From Cyanobacteria bacterium DS2.3.42 (GTDB lineage Bacteria; Cyanobacteriota; Vampirovibrionia; Obscuribacterales; Obscuribacteraceae): a stretch of 44,841 nt of DNA. This document shows positions 9,416 through 17,174 of this stretch, piece after piece. The position numbers were made by a program, and so were the translations under genes. Below the pieces are notes generated by a model. The model saw only the letters and a list, made by a program, of their open reading frames with translations, did not search any database and was not told where the DNA came from. The number at the start of each line of letters is the position of its first letter. Within the stretch, counting starts at the first letter, position 1. Location: assembly GCA_013823055.1 (NCBI GenBank), contig PNLN01000175.1:1-44841 (forward strand), written 5' to 3'.

Positions 9416-10963
9416 TTGGTGCAGAGCCGTCTCTATCCATTCAATAATCACTCAAGAAAATCACTCCTTCTTTCGACACTTGTGGCATCGAACATACTCT
9501 CTGGCGGCTGGCAGATAAAAGCTTTCGCTGAAACCAAGAAAGTCAGGGAAGACCCAACCGTGGTTGAAGCACGCACCTTGATTGAAGCCAACAAGGTCGC
9601 AGGTGCAGAAGCAAAACTCGCCGCAGCATTGCGCTCGAATCTTGCCAATGACAGTATTCGCATGCTTCATGCTGACACGCTCTACCAACTCGGGCGTTTT
9701 CACTTCGCTGCAGATGAAATCAAAGTCGTACTCGAGCACGAGCCGAACAACGCAGAAGCCGTCCTGTTAAGCGGCAAAATATTTCAGAGCATGCGACACT
9801 CGGTAGAAGCAATAGAAGCATACAAGAAATTTCAGTTGCTGAAACCCGATGATCCGCGCAGCCAGCAATACGGAGCCTTGATTGTCGTTCTGGAAACAGA
9901 AACGCGAAATGCAGCCCAAAAGAGACACACAGAGAATTCTGGCGATGATTATCTTGCCGCAGTTGCAGGCAGCAACCTGCTCAGATGGAAAGCCGATAAG
10001 CCGATTACTGTCTATGTGAAAGACGGAACGGGAGTTGAGGGTTATCGGACGGAATACGAAGAATCGCTTAGACAAGCCTTTGACGAATGGACAGAGGCGA
10101 CCGCAGGGAAGATCAAATTTGTATTCGTAACTGATCCCAGTACGGCTCAAATGTCTGTGCTTTGGACTAATGATTTGCATGCTCCGGCGATGACTGCAGA
10201 AGCTGGAATTGCCAGAACATCTTTCGGAGGCAATGGCATCGAAAATGCTGAAATCTCACTGCTCACTCTTGACCCACTGAAAGATGGACCCCTGGGAAAA
10301 AATCGCCTGTTCAATACTTGCTTGCACGAAATTGGCCATGCGCTTGGTCTGCAAGGGCATAGTCCTTACCCTGAAGACATCATGAGTGGAACACTAATTG
10401 TTCAACAAGGTCTTTCTCCGCGTGATATTCGCACCATTAATCGGCTCTACTCCAATGCAACCGTAGAAGAGCGTAAATTGCCTGACAAGGACGAATACGG
10501 TCGTCCCTTACCTCCGGCAGTTTTGTGTCAAAGGCATGTGCAGGAGGGCTCTGTAGCCGCCGGAAACAATCAGTTCGAGAAGGCTATCACTGAATTTGAA
10601 GCGGCACTGAAAATAGACCCGAAGCAAGAGCGCGCACGAGAGGGAATAGCCATTGCTTACAATAATATGGCAATCGAAAAAGACACGAATTCAGACAAAG
10701 CAGTAGAGTTATTCCGAAAGGCACTTTATTGGGATCCCACCTGCGATGTAGCTCGAGGAAACCTGAATTCCTATCTGCAATCAATGGGTATGGACCCGAA
10801 GTCTTTTGATGTTCGTGTAAAACTCGCCGAAAAGTGCTTGGAGCAGAAGGATACTCGTGGTGCTATTGTCGAGTATACAGAGGCGCTCATTTACAAAGCG
10901 GACGATGCTATTCGAAAAAAGCTTGAAACCCTGCAAGCAAGAAAAGCGCTTCCTCACTCTTAG
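9416..10963 (+). CDS. Exported TPR protein with matrixin-like zinc metalloprotease domain
   Basis: Signal-like N-terminus; TPRs on both sides of HEIGHALGLQGH (HExxHxxGxxH) and DIMSG Met-turn. Start TTG 9416 or GTG 9419, with GGGAG just upstream. Confidence 0.9.
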   Translation: MVQSRLYPFNNHSRKSLLLSTLVASNILSGGWQIKAFAETKKVREDPTVVEARTLIEANKVAGAEAKLAAALRSNLANDSIRMLHADTLYQLGRFHFAADEIKVVLEHEPNNAEAVLLSGKIFQSMRHSVEAIEAYKKFQLLKPDDPRSQQYGALIVVLETETRNAAQKRHTENSGDDYLAAVAGSNLLRWKADKPITVYVKDGTGVEGYRTEYEESLRQAFDEWTEATAGKIKFVFVTDPSTAQMSVLWTNDLHAPAMTAEAGIARTSFGGNGIENAEISLLTLDPLKDGPLGKNRLFNTCLHEIGHALGLQGHSPYPEDIMSGTLIVQQGLSPRDIRTINRLYSNATVEERKLPDKDEYGRPLPPAVLCQRHVQEGSVAAGNNQFEKAITEFEAALKIDPKQERAREGIAIAYNNMAIEKDTNSDKAVELFRKALYWDPTCDVARGNLNSYLQSMGMDPKSFDVRVKLAEKCLEQKDTRGAIVEYTEALIYKADDAIRKKLETLQARKALPHS

Positions 10964-10997
10964 AAGTTATGATCAGTTTGGCAAAAACGGGAGCATC

Positions 10998-11774
10998 CTA
11001 ATTTTCAACTTGCTCCGCTTTTTCTTGAAACTGCTCCCAAGATTGCACTGTGCTTTTGGGTGCAGGATGCTGTTTGTCATACACAATCAAAACATTAGTG
11101 AGGGGACGTCCGGCCTTAACGAGTATGGACCCGTTATAGGCAAGCGCGCGTGATGCACCTCCGTCCAAATTCATAGCTTCATAACAGCCAATCTTTTTCA
11201 TCAAATCGGCTTCCTTCTCCAGAGAAAGTCCATACATAAAAGTGACGAGATAGATGCGGTCTTTGCTGGCTGGATATCCGAGCGCCTGGCGTGGACCGAT
11301 CGTGAGCACATGTGAATCCGTGAATCCTTCAATATCCGGATGAACCCAGACTTCACCCTGCCTGAGCAATCGCGGTCCGCACGTCAAGGAGAACCAATGC
11401 TTATCCCATTGCGGTTGTCCTTCCGCGCGTGCCGTCACCATCTCCAGTTTGTTTTCGGCTCTAATACCAAGAGTGGTGCCATAATTTTCCCAGCGGCTGT
11501 ATTTAAGCACCTTACCGTCGGAAACTAAATTGCCCATGACCCGCTGCTCTTTGTCCTTGCTGAAAAAGGTTCCATTCATCAGCACGGCGCCTTTGTGGGC
11601 GGCAACAAAAGACTCAAAGTTTTCCGCACCATAAGAAACACTTGCGCTGTTAGCCTCCTTTGCGTTGTGAGGCAAAAGCACCGAAAGATAGGTGTCATCG
11701 TCAGTTAAATCAATTGTCGTTTGATAAAACGGAATTCCATCGATTTTTCGCTTTACGAATTTGACCGGATTTTT
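10998..11774 (-). CDS. Phosphodiester glycosidase (NAGPA/DUF2233-like) domain, 3' part of a probable frameshifted gene
   Basis: GAVLMNGTFFSKD, GPRQALGY, MNLDGGASRALAYNGSILVKAGRPLTNVLIVY. The frame stays open upstream of the annotated GTG (11681) to a TAG at 11775-11777, with plausible domain sequence (NPVKFVKRKIDGIPFYQTTIDLTDDDTYLSV). Confidence 0.75.
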   Translation of the reverse strand, partial: KNPVKFVKRKIDGIPFYQTTIDLTDDDTYLSVLLPHNAKEANSASVSYGAENFESFVAAHKGAVLMNGTFFSKDKEQRVMGNLVSDGKVLKYSRWENYGTTLGIRAENKLEMVTARAEGQPQWDKHWFSLTCGPRLLRQGEVWVHPDIEGFTDSHVLTIGPRQALGYPASKDRIYLVTFMYGLSLEKEADLMKKIGCYEAMNLDGGASRALAYNGSILVKAGRPLTNVLIVYDKQHPAPKSTVQSWEQFQEKAEQVEN

Positions 11775-12076
11775 CTACCCCTGATTCTCTTATTCGCTTT
11801 CTGTGGCGGTGGTACGAAAAAAGGCGGCGGCTCAGGCAGTCCGACCTCTGCCAATTCCTCCTTAGTGGGCGGCGGGATCGAAAATCGTGGAGGCTCGGGC
11901 CACTGAGTTTTTACTCCCTGAGTTGGTTGCCCCGGCGTCTCAATCGGTGTTGGACGCATCAGCTCTTTAAACTTTTCCTCAAGCACACTGCACCCACTCA
12001 ATAGAAGCAAGCTGCTGACCGCCAGACTGAGCCGGAAAACACTTCTAGAAGCAGAGGTCCTTGTCTTACGCATCAT
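11753..12076 (-). CDS. Lipoprotein N-terminus with proline-rich linker, 5' part of the probable frameshifted lipoprotein-glycosidase gene
   Basis: Signal with lipobox (LSLAVSSLLLLSGC), Pro-rich linker (PPPTKEELAEVGLPEPPPFFVPPPQ), abrupt end in the overlap with the glycosidase frame; 4-bp ATGA overlap with the upstream gene. Confidence 0.65.
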   Translation of the reverse strand: MMRKTRTSASRSVFRLSLAVSSLLLLSGCSVLEEKFKELMRPTPIETPGQPTQGVKTQWPEPPRFSIPPPTKEELAEVGLPEPPPFFVPPPQKANKRIRGRKIRSNS

Positions 12077-13170
12077 CGTCCTAGCGTCGTATAGAGGTCG
12101 CCAGGCGGCAATTCGTAGAGCGCGCGCAGTGTTGCGTAGTCATTCTTGGTAACTGCCGTATTGCTCGAAAATGAAGTCATCTCCCGGTAACTGACCGTCT
12201 TTCCTTGCCCACACATCAAGTCATCGATATTGTTGCTGTGCTGGGTCAATCCGAGCACATGCCCAAATTCATGCGCGCTCGTCTTGCGCAATTCGGTAGG
12301 CACTCGCGAGCCCCACTTCCTCAAATACTCTGTCTCGATATGCACTATGCAACGCGCATTCGGTGTTCTCGTCCAGGGATAGAATGTTCGGCCAACACTG
12401 CCGGCACCGCTTTCCGGGCACCAGAAATATAATACATCTGCTTTGGTAGGATCATCGACAAATTCAAATGAAACGATGCCTTCACTGGCTACCCAACCCC
12501 AGTCGTTGATACCATTTTTGACCATATCTCGATATTGGGGAACGTAGTGGACAACAGTTTCTAATCGTTTGAAAAAAGCTGGGCTATCAAACATCGAATA
12601 TAGAGCTTTGCATTTGTTCGAATCAAGCTCTGGTCCAACAAAGCCACGCGGAAGCTGCAACCCGTCGGAGACCCAGACCTTGATTGGACCTTTTCCTTTC
12701 TCCCAGCGCATCAATTTACCGTTTTCCACCTGAGAATAGGGCTCGATGCCGTGGAATTCTCTGCGCCACTGTTTTAAAGACTTCATGGCCAGGTTACTGA
12801 ACTCCGAGTTGGGCGAAGTCATCACGACCACACGGCAAAGTGCATGTTCAGCGGTTTTTATATCATTAGCATAAAGAGCAGCGGCACCCAAATAGAAATT
12901 GACGGAAACATCATCGGGATTAAGTGCAAAACACTGTTTGAAAAGCTTCGTCGCCTCAACATAGTTGCGTTGCAGATAAAAACCAAATGCCCTTTTCATT
13001 AACGCTTCTGCGTTCGGAGTCGCAGTTTTAGCCTTCTTTCGAGTGGAAGGGGAAACGCGTGCGCAAGCAGGTTTTGCACCAATAGTGGTGCCGCCTGAAA
13101 TAACGCCGATTGCAATTGCAAATGCGACGTGCTTTCGAAATGTTGTCTTTGTTTTCTCAATCGAACTCAA
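12073..13170 (-). CDS. Exported TPR protein with matrixin-like zinc metalloprotease domain (paralogue of 9416-10963)
   Basis: Signal-like N-terminus; TPR; HEFGHVLGLTQH and DLMCG Met-turn. Confidence 0.88.
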   Translation of the reverse strand: MSSIEKTKTTFRKHVAFAIAIGVISGGTTIGAKPACARVSPSTRKKAKTATPNAEALMKRAFGFYLQRNYVEATKLFKQCFALNPDDVSVNFYLGAAALYANDIKTAEHALCRVVVMTSPNSEFSNLAMKSLKQWRREFHGIEPYSQVENGKLMRWEKGKGPIKVWVSDGLQLPRGFVGPELDSNKCKALYSMFDSPAFFKRLETVVHYVPQYRDMVKNGINDWGWVASEGIVSFEFVDDPTKADVLYFWCPESGAGSVGRTFYPWTRTPNARCIVHIETEYLRKWGSRVPTELRKTSAHEFGHVLGLTQHSNNIDDLMCGQGKTVSYREMTSFSSNTAVTKNDYATLRALYELPPGDLYTTLGR

Positions 13171-13262
13171 AACAGTTTACCCACAAACTCTGACGGCACT
13201 TTCATGTTTCACATTATCCAGCATAGCCGCCTAATATTGTGAAGCAACGGGATTAACCCCAA

Positions 13263-13880
13263 TTACGATTTCATCGCCGCATCAAACACTAATGCCTGCA
13301 ATTGCGCCGGGTCACTTTCCATTTCGTCTATAGCGTAAGACCTGACCGTCATACCGAATTTCAACAGAGACGGAATCGTTTCTTCCTGCACTCTGTCAGA
13401 TACACCGCGCAAGTCGTGCAGAATTTCGCAATACGACATCGTACCGACTATTGCTCTGGTATGACCAAGAATGATCTCGGCGATGGTCTGAGAAGTTTGA
13501 TTGTCAGAGGTCTCGAGAAAACATTCGGCGGCAGTCATTACGCTGACAGGATCAGGCTTAACGTTGACCTGAGCAACCGCATTAAACTTGATGGGAGAAC
13601 CGTCTTTTGTGATGTACGGCGTCTTTGGCTCCAACTGAATTGGTCTGCATTCGAGACCGACATACCGGCAGTTTTGAATAATAGGAAACACTGGTGTTCC
13701 ACCGCCGATCAGTACTTTATGTCGAGCGCCCGCGACGCTGTCAGAAGCAAGCATACCGGAAACAATCATCGCTTGGTTGGGCCCACAGGTTTTATAAAGC
13801 GAGCTAGTCATCCACACAAAGAAACCCGAGCTCACAACTAACGCCGCCACGATACCTGCAACGCCAATTTCCATGCCCAT
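13263..13880 (-). CDS. Short SPFH/Band 7 (flotillin-like) domain protein
   Basis: N-terminal TM; YKTCGPNQAMIVSG, GGGTPVFPIIQNCRYVGLECRPIQLE, TKDGSPIKFNAVAQVNVKPDP, ILGHTRAIVGTMS resemble flotillin/SPFH; only 205 aa. Confidence 0.75.
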   Translation of the reverse strand: MGMEIGVAGIVAALVVSSGFFVWMTSSLYKTCGPNQAMIVSGMLASDSVAGARHKVLIGGGTPVFPIIQNCRYVGLECRPIQLEPKTPYITKDGSPIKFNAVAQVNVKPDPVSVMTAAECFLETSDNQTSQTIAEIILGHTRAIVGTMSYCEILHDLRGVSDRVQEETIPSLLKFGMTVRSYAIDEMESDPAQLQALVFDAAMKS

Positions 13881-14101
13881 AATAAAATACTCCTGTGAGA
13901 CGTTGAGCCCTGTGTATCACGGACTCGCCTTAGTCGATTTCTTGTTTTTCAAACTTGCAAACTATATTTCTCGATCTTAGCGAAACGCCATTCAATCGCC
14001 CGAATTCTCATCAAATGATCATTATCTTGACAAAATCATAAGGCTGCCAACCAGCTATCATTGATGATCAATTCAAAAGCAAACGAAAAGGATCAATTAC
14101 C

Positions 14102-14602
14102 TTGGAATCGCTTCTCATTCGGCCGGGTGTTTTTAGCGACTTACCGCAGCTGACCGAAATTTATAACTACTACATTATCAATACGAACATTGCTTTCGAT
14201 ACTGAGGCAATGACTATCGATGATTACAAGCCATGGTTCGACAAATATTCCGATACCGGTCCTTATCGGCTGTTTGTCGCGGAGCTGGACGGAGAAGTAG
14301 TAGGTAGCGCCGGCAGCAGACAGTACAGAGACCACCCCGCATTTGTGGAAACAGTCGAATTTGGCATTTATCTAAATTCAAAAGCAAAAGGAAATGGGTT
14401 AGGCAAAAAGCTCTACACCGCCTTATTCGAAGCATTGAAGGGAGAGAAAATACACCTCGTCGTCGCCGGAGTAGCATTGCCCAATCCAGCTTCAGTCGCG
14501 TTGCACAAATCAATGGGATTTACTGAAGTAGGAGTGTTCGATCAATACGCGCAAAAGCACGGACAGTACATTAGCTCTATGTGGCTTCAAAAGCGCGTTT
14601 AG
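14102..14602 (+). CDS. GNAT family N-acetyltransferase (phosphinothricin acetyltransferase-like), TTG start
   Basis: LIRPGVFSDLPQLTEIYNYYI, TVEFGIYLNSKAKGNGLGKKLYTALFE, NPASVALHKSMGFTEVGVF. Confidence 0.9.
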   Translation: MESLLIRPGVFSDLPQLTEIYNYYIINTNIAFDTEAMTIDDYKPWFDKYSDTGPYRLFVAELDGEVVGSAGSRQYRDHPAFVETVEFGIYLNSKAKGNGLGKKLYTALFEALKGEKIHLVVAGVALPNPASVALHKSMGFTEVGVFDQYAQKHGQYISSMWLQKRV

Positions 14603-17038
14603 TTATCTGCGTCGTCCTAGTCTGCGGCAGATTCCACCTCTGCAGCACTGTTGGCGAACGCATTCCTGGCTATAGCACGCACCGCTATTACATCTCATTC
14701 GATCGCATGTGCCTTGAGAAAGATTGGAAGTGTATTCGGTTCTCTTTTCTGTGACTTTGACCGGATCTCCAGCGGTATGCGCACGCGCAAGTTTGTCCTT
14801 GATTTGATCGGCAGAAATGGAAGCAGCCTTTTCAGAGTCTTTTATCAATTGCTCGACATTTACTCCGGCTTTCTTCAGTTCTTCTCCGAAAGCCTGATTG
14901 CCTTTCAGTTCAGGCGCAGATTTGTACGCGTCTCTCAAGACCTCTAACCCGGCTGCCATCATCGCCGCTTGCTTCTCTGGTTTGGCGAGAGCGCTTGCAC
15001 TTCTGACCATGTCCAGTCCGAGTTCCGCTCGTAGCAAAAGCGGTGCATTTTCCAGTTCGTTGAGAGTCTGCAACTCCTTGTCTCTGGCGGCTTTATCAGG
15101 GATGGCAGCTATCTCTTTGCGCCTTTGTGCAAGCAGATCGGGTCTAGCTTGCGAAGCTGATTGAAGGGCTTGCACAAATTTGTCCTGGCGTGCCTTCCAA
15201 CTGGCAGCATCAGTAACCGGCATTTGCAATGCTGCTTCTCTGGTCGCCTTGATTTGTTCGCTGAGCGCCTTTGCACTTTCGGAATTCATCGACAGTCTAA
15301 ATTCTTTGGCATGCGCGGCAGTTGCATCACTGGCCAGCGATGCTTTGGCGGCCACTTCCTGGTTGATGTTTGAATTCCAGTGGAAGCTGGTTACTTTTTC
15401 CGGTGCCGGATATCCAGTCGTGTCGGCTTTGAGCGATTGAACGCTGGTCAATACTTTATTGGTTTCGCTGCCACCGCAGGCCTTGATGCTGGTGTCGATC
15501 CAACTCTGCCACTCTTTCATCTTGGCGTTGTTAGGATCGGCTTTAACGCTGGCATCGACTTTGTCACGATCGACCACAAGGAATTTGAGTTTGGGATTTT
15601 CCTCTTGCAGTTTTTTGACGTTTTTAATCGCCTCTTCACTGCCTGGTATACCGCGTCCGACAACTACTATTGCCACTCCGGCTCCTGCCTTTGCAGCCTC
15701 TTTGTAGGCTTCACCGAAGTTGTCGATTGTGAATGCGCCGGTGTCTTTGATCGACTGACCGAACGCATCAAGTTTTTCGGCCTTATCTTTTGCTTCTGCA
15801 GGAGTTTCTGCTGGAGTCGGTTTTTCCAAATCGGTCGGACCTTTCGGTCCATCTATTGGAGTGGCAGGCTCCGCAGGTTTTTGAACTTCGAGCGGCTTTA
15901 CGACAGGTTTTTCAACAGGTTTTTCGACAGGTTTTGCCACAGGTTGTTCAACCGGCTTTTCAGGCTTAACTACCGGCTCCAGAACGATCTGCTGCTGTTG
16001 CATCATGCGCAGCATCATTTGATCTCTAATTTGTTTCTGGACCTGAGGTGGGAGTCCTTCTATCCCGGCTCTATTAAAGTCCCTTCTGAGGTTTTGAATC
16101 GAACCATAATCTTCTAAGCGAAATTCTCCATTGGTAGCCTGACCGGGAAGCTTTAGCCGTAAGTTAGGACCCAATAGTGAATCCTGACCATTGAGTGAAT
16201 CTTGTCCGTAAGGATCTCTGCGCCTGGCACCAAGCGGATCCAGAAGATCCAAACCATTTCTATTTCTACTATTAGGATTTAGGAGCGCATCCAAAGGATT
16301 GTTCCTATTTCTGCCCGATGGATCCAGAAGAGCATCTAGCGGACTTCTTTGTTTAAACGGATCATTGAAAATGAGGTCGCGCTGGCTGTTGCGGTTTCGA
16401 CTTGATGGATCCATCCATGTAGTCGCATCCCTGGGATCATAACCGTCTCTGTAATCGCGTCCCTCACCAGGCAAACGCAACTGATGGCGGCTTTTCGATT
16501 CAAATTCCTGGCGCCTGGCCGGATCGAAGTGAAGCCGACCCTTCGGATCGAGAATCACACTACCTGACGGATCGAGGCTCAAACATCCGGGCGGTGCAAG
16601 ACCGTCACCGGCATCAAATCTGAGTTGCCCGCCCGGCTCGAGGCGAAGTTGCCTGCCGTCTAGACGCAGCTGTGGTATGGAAAGATCGCGCTCCGGGGGT
16701 CCCATCGCACCATCGCCTCTAAGCTTGGGGTCGGTGCCGCCATCTTTTTTTCTAAAGTTATCCAGCACTATTGGAATTCGAAAGTCCAGCTGCTCGACTC
16801 CTTCTCCATTTCTCTTACCGGAGCCCCGCCCCTGCAACTCAGGATGTTCTTTGATATAGGCGGCAGATTCTTTCGGATACAACTCTGTAAAGTCTGCAAG
16901 CGACAACTGCTGGCAACTTTTATCAGTGCAAAGGATCACCCTGTCCGGGCTGCTTTCGTCTTGCTTAACTTTAAACGGTTCCTGGAATACAGCTCGCGTC
17001 TCGCTACGCGTCGGAGCAAATTCTGCGGGTTGTGCCAT
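14603..17038 (-). CDS. Large low-complexity hypothetical protein: repetitive Asn/Arg- and Pro-rich regions, thioredoxin-fold-like middle, Cys-rich C-terminal tail
   Basis: 811 aa ORF; LRLDGRQ/LRLEPGGQ/LRFDAGDG short repeats; PLDALLDPSGRNRN repeats; KPVEKPV repeats; tail CDRMRCNSGACYSQECVRQQCCRGGIC. Confidence 0.75.
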   Translation of the reverse strand: MAQPAEFAPTRSETRAVFQEPFKVKQDESSPDRVILCTDKSCQQLSLADFTELYPKESAAYIKEHPELQGRGSGKRNGEGVEQLDFRIPIVLDNFRKKDGGTDPKLRGDGAMGPPERDLSIPQLRLDGRQLRLEPGGQLRFDAGDGLAPPGCLSLDPSGSVILDPKGRLHFDPARRQEFESKSRHQLRLPGEGRDYRDGYDPRDATTWMDPSSRNRNSQRDLIFNDPFKQRSPLDALLDPSGRNRNNPLDALLNPNSRNRNGLDLLDPLGARRRDPYGQDSLNGQDSLLGPNLRLKLPGQATNGEFRLEDYGSIQNLRRDFNRAGIEGLPPQVQKQIRDQMMLRMMQQQQIVLEPVVKPEKPVEQPVAKPVEKPVEKPVVKPLEVQKPAEPATPIDGPKGPTDLEKPTPAETPAEAKDKAEKLDAFGQSIKDTGAFTIDNFGEAYKEAAKAGAGVAIVVVGRGIPGSEEAIKNVKKLQEENPKLKFLVVDRDKVDASVKADPNNAKMKEWQSWIDTSIKACGGSETNKVLTSVQSLKADTTGYPAPEKVTSFHWNSNINQEVAAKASLASDATAAHAKEFRLSMNSESAKALSEQIKATREAALQMPVTDAASWKARQDKFVQALQSASQARPDLLAQRRKEIAAIPDKAARDKELQTLNELENAPLLLRAELGLDMVRSASALAKPEKQAAMMAAGLEVLRDAYKSAPELKGNQAFGEELKKAGVNVEQLIKDSEKAASISADQIKDKLARAHTAGDPVKVTEKRTEYTSNLSQGTCDRMRCNSGACYSQECVRQQCCRGGICRRLGRRR

Positions 17039-17174
17039 CTGGTGAGCATCCTGGGTGGGGTTATTAGAATGCTAAATGAGAGTTGTTTCACTTTCATTGC
17101 AAACCCGCTCAGGTAATACCGGCGCGCCTTTTTAGCAACGAAAAGCGGCGCTTTCCGAATTAAAACACCGAAAA

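Noticed and set aside
14600-14605. Zero-gap convergent stop codons (TAG|TTA) between GNAT and the 811-aa gene
   Set aside because: Curious but compatible with compact genomes; no evidence of function.
15380-16117. 245-aa plus-strand ORF, Phe/Arg/Cys-rich
   Set aside because: Antisense of the repetitive 811-aa gene; composition reflects complementing KPV/EKP repeats.
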